The notes under the pieces: model-generated
The model's input: the letters and a program-made list of their open reading frames with translations, nothing else
Databases searched by the model: none
Told to the model about the DNA's origin: nothing
Position numbers and translations under genes: made by a program
NCBI RefSeq assembly: GCF_000417875.1
Contig: NW_006920870.1
Span: 432,115-496,114, forward strand
Length of the DNA stretch: 64,000 nt
Direction of reading: 5' to 3'
Source of the DNA: Pseudozyma flocculosa PF-1
Taxonomy: Eukaryota; Basidiomycota; Ustilaginomycetes; Ustilaginales; Ustilaginaceae
In this document: positions 58,384 through 64,000 of the stretch, piece by piece
Layout of the letters: every line of letters begins with the position of its first letter
How positions within the stretch are numbered: position 1 is the stretch's first letter

Positions 58384-60222
58384 ATGAATCCCGGATACGG
58401 CGGCATGCCCAGCCGCAGAAGGATCCGCGGGCCGCTGCATCCGGCCCACCGAGCGCCTCCTTCGTCTTCGCAACAGGACGGCATGTTGCATCAGGATGGA
58501 GCGGGACCGTCGACGGGCCAAAAGAGAGGCTGGACATCGACGATACGCTCCGGTGCTACCGACCACCGCCCCATGCCCTGGGACCAGCCGTCATCGCATC
58601 CCTCGGTCACCACCAGCCTGTCCGCGTCACCGACCGATACCCGCTCGTCGCCATCGACATCCTTCGCCTCGGCGTCAGTCACTGCATACCCGCATGCCCC
58701 TCGTAGCGACTTTGTCTTTCAGTCAGGCATGCAGATGCCCTTCCATGGCCCTTCCAGCTTCGACGGTGGCGTTCAGCGTAGCGCGGAGAATCCGCCTAGA
58801 GACGCCTCTTCCCACTCGCTGCCTGCCAGCAACAGCCAGACCGCCTTCTCTACCACATCAGCCGGAAGTCCAGCGAGCTTCCGCACTGCCACCGAGCTCG
58901 AACCCCAGGTGGCGGCCCACGGCACCATCTCTTCGCGCGGCATGCCCTCGGCTCAGCAGGCCCTGCTGCAGGAGCAGCGCAAGACGGCCGGTAGAGGAGC
59001 CGTCAGCGAGGTGGCCGAAGACGAGCACCACGAAGGGCCGCCTTCAAAGCGCAGGCGCGGCCTGGCAGGCACCATCGTCGACACAGCACTCAACGCCGCG
59101 CTTTACACTGGCGCCGCTGCGCTCACCGCCTACTCGCTATGGTCGACGTGGGGCAAGAGGGCCGACGGCGAGGCCGAAGAACCCGATGGCGGACCAGTGC
59201 TGCCTTCGCACAAGACGCTGCCAGAAAAGCACCTGCCACCTGGCGGCCTCGACGAGCCGCCACCGCCCTATCCGGTCTACGACCTGGCTGCGGGCCCCTC
59301 GACGCCCAAGTCGCCCGCCAATGCGCGAAAGCAGCGAGTGTTTGTGTCGGCTCAGAGGAATCGAAGGCGGCCGACGTTTCAGTCGCACCGGGCGACGCAG
59401 TCTTCGGGCACGCCACGCAAGGCAATCCCCGACGCCTTCCGATCCACGCCACCGGCTCAGGAGGAAGTTCGGACGGAGGGCTCCGGCCAGTCCTCCGGAG
59501 CCGCTGGCCACGGCGACGACGAAGACGACGATGACGAGGACGGCATGTTCCAGCGCTTCCAGGACAAGATGAATGCCCTCATCGCACAGGGCCAGGCGGC
59601 CCTTGAGTCCAAGCCCTCGTTGGACGCCATGGACTTTGACCAGGACGACCTGGGCGAGGGCAATGGCCCCGGCTTTGCTTTGAGCAGCTCTAACTCGGCT
59701 CCCAGCCTGGGCGTCGCTGACCAGGCGGGTCAGCACGGTCGCGCATTCTCCAATCGCACAGTCTCGATGTCCTGGTACGAGGCGGGCGCACCTTCTTCGG
59801 GTATGGTGCAATCGCAGTCTCAGCCTTCGGCGCTCTATTCGCAGGGAAGCCCGGCCTACTACCCCGAGCCTATCAAGCGGAGTCACCCGAGCGGCGGTGC
59901 CAACACTCCGGGACGTGGGTCGCCGATGCTGGGTCAAGATCCGCGGCTCGATCACAGCCTAGCCGGCAGCAGTCACAGCCGGGCGGGCATGTCGAACCCG
60001 TTCGCGCCGACCTCTGAACGTCCATCGTCCCCATTCGCATTCGGACGCGGCGATGTGAGCGCGACTTCAGGACGGATAGCAGCCTCGAGATCGTCGGCGG
60101 CAGCTTGGCAGTCGCCGTCGACGGACAGCTCCAGCGGCACGCCGTCGCGCCGCACGAGCATGCTGCCCCGACCCTCGGCCTCGCTCAACTCTCGTAGAGC
60201 TACCGGCTACGCCCCTCGCTAG
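58384..60222 (+). CDS. Hypothetical protein with one probable membrane span and a nuclear-type basic motif
   Basis: A single exon encodes 612 residues rich in Ser, Pro, Gln and Gly. Most of the sequence looks disordered. One hydrophobic stretch at about residues 231-258 (IVDTALNAALYTGAAALTAYSLW) follows directly after PPSKRRRGLAG, a combination seen in inner-nuclear-membrane or nuclear-envelope proteins. Further on are a PPPPYPVYDL motif, an Arg-rich segment (QRNRRRPTFQSHR) and a very acidic run (GDDEDDDDEDGMFQRFQDKMNALI). No catalytic or family motif is recognised. Consistent third-position bias over 1.8 kb supports a true gene. Nuclear-envelope localisation is inference. Confidence 0.75.
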   Translation: MNPGYGGMPSRRRIRGPLHPAHRAPPSSSQQDGMLHQDGAGPSTGQKRGWTSTIRSGATDHRPMPWDQPSSHPSVTTSLSASPTDTRSSPSTSFASASVTAYPHAPRSDFVFQSGMQMPFHGPSSFDGGVQRSAENPPRDASSHSLPASNSQTAFSTTSAGSPASFRTATELEPQVAAHGTISSRGMPSAQQALLQEQRKTAGRGAVSEVAEDEHHEGPPSKRRRGLAGTIVDTALNAALYTGAAALTAYSLWSTWGKRADGEAEEPDGGPVLPSHKTLPEKHLPPGGLDEPPPPYPVYDLAAGPSTPKSPANARKQRVFVSAQRNRRRPTFQSHRATQSSGTPRKAIPDAFRSTPPAQEEVRTEGSGQSSGAAGHGDDEDDDDEDGMFQRFQDKMNALIAQGQAALESKPSLDAMDFDQDDLGEGNGPGFALSSSNSAPSLGVADQAGQHGRAFSNRTVSMSWYEAGAPSSGMVQSQSQPSALYSQGSPAYYPEPIKRSHPSGGANTPGRGSPMLGQDPRLDHSLAGSSHSRAGMSNPFAPTSERPSSPFAFGRGDVSATSGRIAASRSSAAAWQSPSTDSSSGTPSRRTSMLPRPSASLNSRRATGYAPR

Positions 60223-61282
60223 CGCGCTACGGCCCCGTCTTGGTCTGCGGTCCTGCAGATCCCTTGTACAGTACTTACATCATTGATGCTTGTTTGTCGA
60301 GGCCCGTCGTGCATCCGCCTCGGTTGCTCACCCTTTTACCACTTGGACGCCCCCCTCCTTATACCACCTCGACGAACCTATCCAAGCATCGAAGCGCGAC
60401 CAGAGCGTGCTGCAAAGGCGTCCTCGACAATGCCATGAAGGCATCCCCCTTGTCCCGCTTCCCTGCCGCTCGGAAACATGATATGAGATCGCGGTAGTGT
60501 CTGACCCTTCGAGTCTAGCAGGATGGGTCGCTGAGAAAGCTTTCCAAGCCTCTGTCTATTCCCTGGCACCTTGCAAGGCTGGCTAGGCCCTCTGATGGTG
60601 TTGATAAGCAAGCAGAGACTGGCCGCATGGATGTATCGCAGCAGATGTTGCCAGAGCATACTGCTGTGGCTGCCGCTGCTGTGCGCTGTTGCTCTGTGCG
60701 GCTGCTTGTGTTGGTGGTTGCCATCTTCGTCAAGCCTGCTGCACCATCATCTCAACGAGCTGGCTGGTGCACTACTGGTCAACTTACAACATTCTCCACA
60801 CTTTTGGCCATGAGGATGTGTGTTTGCTGTGCGCCTGGGCTGCCTGCTGAGCCGCACTTGACCCCACTCTCGACACCCGACCCCACACGCGACCCCCTTT
60901 TTTTTGGACCCTTGCCGGCTGGCAGACAAGAGTGGTGCCCCTCAAGGTCTACTCTATGTATGTGCCGGCCGCCGCCACCATCCGCTCGTCTTGCAGCATC
61001 CATCTGGGTTCGGTCGGGTTCTCTCCAGCCACGACGACACTCGGCGCAACTCTTGACGCCGCACACCAAAATCGGCCCGTCTCGACAGTCCCTTCTCACG
61101 CCATTCTCACGGGGCCATGCTGCCGAGACCAGCCGTAGCCCAAAACTGAGAGAGGACCCGGTCCGCCTTGCCCTTCCTCGACCCTGTCATCACGTCCAGG
61201 CCGACATCGGCGCCGCCACTCTCGCCCAACGTACCCTAGCAGAGCCCATCTGACTGGCCGCTCAATCAGCATCGACAGCATC
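60223..61282. promoter_or_regulatory. Intergenic region upstream of the CS-domain gene
   Basis: About 1.06 kb between two plus-strand genes. It contains GCTG-rich stretches (60665-60705), a T-run at 60897-60905 and a C/T-rich leader before the ATG at 61283. No further gene. Confidence 0.55.
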
Positions 61283-64000
61283 ATGGAGCGTGCAGAGGCG
61301 ACCGGCCGTGCGGCCCTCGAGCCCGTCATGCACGGCTGGACTTTCCACCAGTCGCACGACCAGGCCACCGTCCTCTTTCTCGTGGGCCAGGGCGTCTCGT
61401 CGCGCGATCTCGAGGTGACCATCGGCAGCGATCACATCGTTGCCGCGGTCCGCTCGCAACCCGCCATCATCAAGGCCCGGCTGTACGGTCGCATCAACAC
61501 CGCCACGTCGTCCTGGCGCATTGGCGACAAGAACCGCTCCCGACTGAAGCGGTCGACGAGCAGGTCCTTGCAAAGACCCGAACGACGCTCTGACAGCCAC
61601 CAGGCTCACGCTGGCCACAGCAGCGGCAGCAACGGAGACGGCTGTAGCACAAGCAGCACCGACGACCCCGCGGGCCAGGGGTCCGCTACGTCCAGAGGGA
61701 TCCAGGGCGTCCTGGACCAGTCGGCCCCAGAGGCGTCTGCGTCCCTGCCACAGCACAGTCCGCGGTCATCCGGCAGCGAGCGAGGCCTTCGTAGCCCAGC
61801 GACGCAGTCCTCGCCGCAGAGCTACGGCAGCATGGATGCCTCGCTCGTGTCGCTGCGGTCGGCGTCTAGCTATGAGGTCCTGCCTCCCGGTTCAAGATCG
61901 AGTCAACCCAGCGCCGCGCCCTCTTCCGGTACCGGATGGTCCAGTAGCTCCAGCGACGTCGGATCGAACGAATCCTCGGCTGGGTATCTCGCCCATAGCG
62001 CCGTGCTCTCGGAGCCCGACGCCGCAGCTGTGGCTGGCAATCACTTCGACTATGCTGGCCGTCGACCACGACGGGTCAGGTCCGACCTCGAGGCGTTCTA
62101 CACAAGCGGCGAAAGGAGCTTTCCCGCGACAAGCGACCCGGAGTCTTCGGTGGCGAGCCTCGCCATGACCGGAGCAACCTTCGACAGCGATGCTGGAGAT
62201 TCGCGAGCCGGACGAGCCAGCAGCATTGGCGTCGACGACGCCTCGAGCGGACCAGATGCAAGCTCGGGCTCGGGACCGGTGGTCGAAGCGGACATGACCA
62301 TGGGGACGGATGGCAAAATCAAGCCTGCCAGTGCTCAGCCGCCGGCGATGAGACTCGTCACCATCCACCTCGACAAGATTGACACGGGCATCTGGCCTTT
62401 GCTCGTCATCGGGCCAGCTCCCTTGCGTACCGAGAACGCCGACGCAGCGTTCCTTCGACGTGCTGCTGCGTCGCCGCTCCAACACGGCGCGGCGCTGCCG
62501 GCAACCGAGAGCCTTATCGCGACACGTCTACGAAGCGCAGTCCGCGAGAGGGAAGAGAGGCGAACGAGGCAGACAGCAGAGAGAGAGCTGGCCAGGGCTC
62601 TGGGCGAAGCCCTCGCCTCTCCGCAGCCGGCACAGGGTACGGAGCGGGGCACTGGCGCCTCTCGCGCGACCGTCAAGGCATACCTCAACAGCCTCGCTGC
62701 AGCGCCAGACGTGCCGCTCGATGACACGGATGATCACGAAAGGCCTGGCGCAGTCAGTCCGAGTACGAGCAGATTGAGCGTGCTCTCGACGGCCAGCGAC
62801 GACAGCACCACTGTCCTGGGATCGCGGCCGAGCGATCCAACGGCCCTGCCCAAGGCGCAAGGCGGTCGCGAGACCCGGGGTGATGCGAATTACTCCTCCC
62901 TTGCGACAACAGACTCCGAGGCAGACGAGGTGGAGCGTCTTCAAGAGCTGCAAATGGAGGCCAAGTACAACATGGACCCAACCACGCTTTCGCTCATCGG
63001 ACTCCAGGTGGCCGACTCGTCGTCAGCACGATCCGCTGGCCAAGAGCGCCGCCACCTGGGCGCACCGGGGCACGGGGCAGGTGCGCTCCCGGAGGCTTTC
63101 GAGTATTTTGCCCGAGCCTGGCGCGTGGGCGAAATCGCTCTGGCGACGGAGCGACTGGTCCAAGACTACCTGCCCCTTCTGAGCGCAGCGTCAGTCGCCG
63201 AGGATCTCTCTGCCGTCAAAACCTCGGGGACGCCGCCGAGAGCCCCTGAAATGGCCACGCAAGGTTCGGCCGATACCTTCCGCCCTCGTGATACGGACCA
63301 GACGCACTCGCAGCTTTCGAAGGCTTTTGCAGCCAGATCGACCGTTGAAACGCAGCGGCAACGCCTGATCGCCTCGCTCGGAGGCTCCAAAGCTCTGGCC
63401 AGGCTCTACCTTTCTTACGCCCGCCTTCAGCTGCCTTCGGCCTCGCAGACACGTTCTCTGCTAGCGTTTCCGCTGGGTCAGCTCAACTCGCCCTTTGTCG
63501 ATGCTACGGCACCACGGCCGCGCCTCGCGGGTGGCCTGAAGCGCAAGTCCAGTGTCGTTCTCTCGTCGTCGGGCTCAAGTCGTACATCGTCGGCGCCTCC
63601 GTCGCACGGCGGACGCGTGCGTTCAGGATCTCCACCTTCACTGCGCGGCAGCGTCCCGTCCATCGACAGCTTCAGGGCTGGTGGCGCTTCGCCCACCTCG
63701 TCGCCGGCGGCGAGCCCAATCCATCCGTCCGGCCGACACGGCTCTGGAGAGGATCAGGTCGAGTTCCTCGCCCCTACGGGAGCCTCCGATGCGGTGGTGC
63801 CCGGACCGCTGCAATTCTTGGAAGAAGCCGTGAGGCTCGACGAGTCTCTTCGAGGCCAGATCTCCGCGCAGGAATGGGCTGAAGCCCTTCAGATCGATTA
63901 TGAAGAGGCGCGACGCAGAAGCCTGGACCGGCGCGGCATCAAGCAGGCCGAGGAGATGGGCAGCCTCGCGGGCGAGAGTCAAGGAGGAGATCTCGTCTTT
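61283..64000 (+). CDS. CS (p23/NudC-like) domain protein, C-terminus cut by window edge
   Basis: From the ATG at 61283 the frame is open to the window edge, 906 residues without a stop. The first 75 residues form a CS domain: GWTFHQSHDQATVLFLVGQG, DLEVTIGSDHIVAAV, then QPAIIKARLYGRI and SSWRIGDK, as in p23, Sgt1 and NudC proteins that work with Hsp90 or dynein. A long Ser/Ala/Pro-rich linker follows. Structured segments then appear: RLVTIHLDKIDTGIWPLLVIG near residue 355, a helical EREERRTRQTAERELARALG, EAFEYFARAWRVGEIALATE near 609, and LQFLEEAVRLDESL near 844. The last two could belong to a Sel1/TPR-like helical repeat, but I cannot assign it. The stop lies outside the window. Confidence 0.82.
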   Translation, partial: MERAEATGRAALEPVMHGWTFHQSHDQATVLFLVGQGVSSRDLEVTIGSDHIVAAVRSQPAIIKARLYGRINTATSSWRIGDKNRSRLKRSTSRSLQRPERRSDSHQAHAGHSSGSNGDGCSTSSTDDPAGQGSATSRGIQGVLDQSAPEASASLPQHSPRSSGSERGLRSPATQSSPQSYGSMDASLVSLRSASSYEVLPPGSRSSQPSAAPSSGTGWSSSSSDVGSNESSAGYLAHSAVLSEPDAAAVAGNHFDYAGRRPRRVRSDLEAFYTSGERSFPATSDPESSVASLAMTGATFDSDAGDSRAGRASSIGVDDASSGPDASSGSGPVVEADMTMGTDGKIKPASAQPPAMRLVTIHLDKIDTGIWPLLVIGPAPLRTENADAAFLRRAAASPLQHGAALPATESLIATRLRSAVREREERRTRQTAERELARALGEALASPQPAQGTERGTGASRATVKAYLNSLAAAPDVPLDDTDDHERPGAVSPSTSRLSVLSTASDDSTTVLGSRPSDPTALPKAQGGRETRGDANYSSLATTDSEADEVERLQELQMEAKYNMDPTTLSLIGLQVADSSSARSAGQERRHLGAPGHGAGALPEAFEYFARAWRVGEIALATERLVQDYLPLLSAASVAEDLSAVKTSGTPPRAPEMATQGSADTFRPRDTDQTHSQLSKAFAARSTVETQRQRLIASLGGSKALARLYLSYARLQLPSASQTRSLLAFPLGQLNSPFVDATAPRPRLAGGLKRKSSVVLSSSGSSRTSSAPPSHGGRVRSGSPPSLRGSVPSIDSFRAGGASPTSSPAASPIHPSGRHGSGEDQVEFLAPTGASDAVVPGPLQFLEEAVRLDESLRGQISAQEWAEALQIDYEEARRRSLDRRGIKQAEEMGSLAGESQGGDLVF

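Overview
This window looks like nuclear DNA of a filamentous or dimorphic basidiomycete fungus, most likely a smut relative (Ustilaginomycotina). That placement is inference. The DNA is GC-rich, codons favour C or G in the third position, introns are short (about 75-265 bp) with GTGAGT/GTAAGT donors and CTGAC/CTAAC branch sites, and the gene content is typically fungal: Zn2Cys6 regulator, ERG20, phospholipase B, RSC7, a Gin4/Hsl1-type kinase and CENP-O. There are no operons and no recognisable RNA genes, intact transposons, viral genes or CRISPR.

Layout. 1-8.5 kb: dynactin p62 (minus, cut by the window edge), farnesyl diphosphate synthase (plus), a small probable mitochondrial protein (minus), then about 3.7 kb without a gene. 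8.5-13.6 kb: carnitine acetyltransferase (minus) divergent from a six-exon multi-spanning membrane protein (plus). 13.6-22.5 kb: an 8.9 kb gene-poor stretch that ends at a Zn2Cys6 transcription factor (plus). 24.8-31.1 kb: a conserved fungal protein with a calponin-homology-like C-terminus and RSC7 (both minus). 33.4-35.5 kb: a secreted, probably GPI-anchored phospholipase B (plus). 36.5-38.0 kb: a predicted secreted, repeat-containing protein of unknown function (minus). 39.1-42.8 kb: a Gin4/Hsl1/Cdr2-type septin-associated kinase (minus). 46.4-50.9 kb: kinetochore CENP-O/Mcm21 followed head-to-tail by a METTL16-type RNA m6A methyltransferase (both plus). 51.5-52.8 kb: an extended SDR reductase (plus). 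52.9-57.3 kb: APC/C subunit Cdc16/APC6 (minus). 58.4-60.2 kb: a low-complexity single-span protein (plus). 61.3 kb to the edge: a CS (p23-like) domain protein, truncated (plus).

Most genes are housekeeping and do not form a pathway. Four are cell-cycle or cytoskeletal (dynactin p62, Gin4-type kinase, CENP-O, APC6), but this looks like coincidence rather than a cluster.

The points most worth a second look are: (i) the orphan secreted repeat protein at 36455-38026; (ii) a nested inverted-repeat element about 270 bp upstream of the zinc-cluster regulator; (iii) two competing C-termini for RSC7 from one optional intron; (iv) carnitine acetyltransferase with both a mitochondrial leader and a peroxisomal ARL terminus; (v) an 11-nt microexon in the METTL16-type gene and its unresolved 5' end; (vi) the 8.9 kb desert with one exon-like island. 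All exon boundaries were read by eye from splice signals, frame and family similarity remembered from general knowledge; none has been checked against transcripts or databases.
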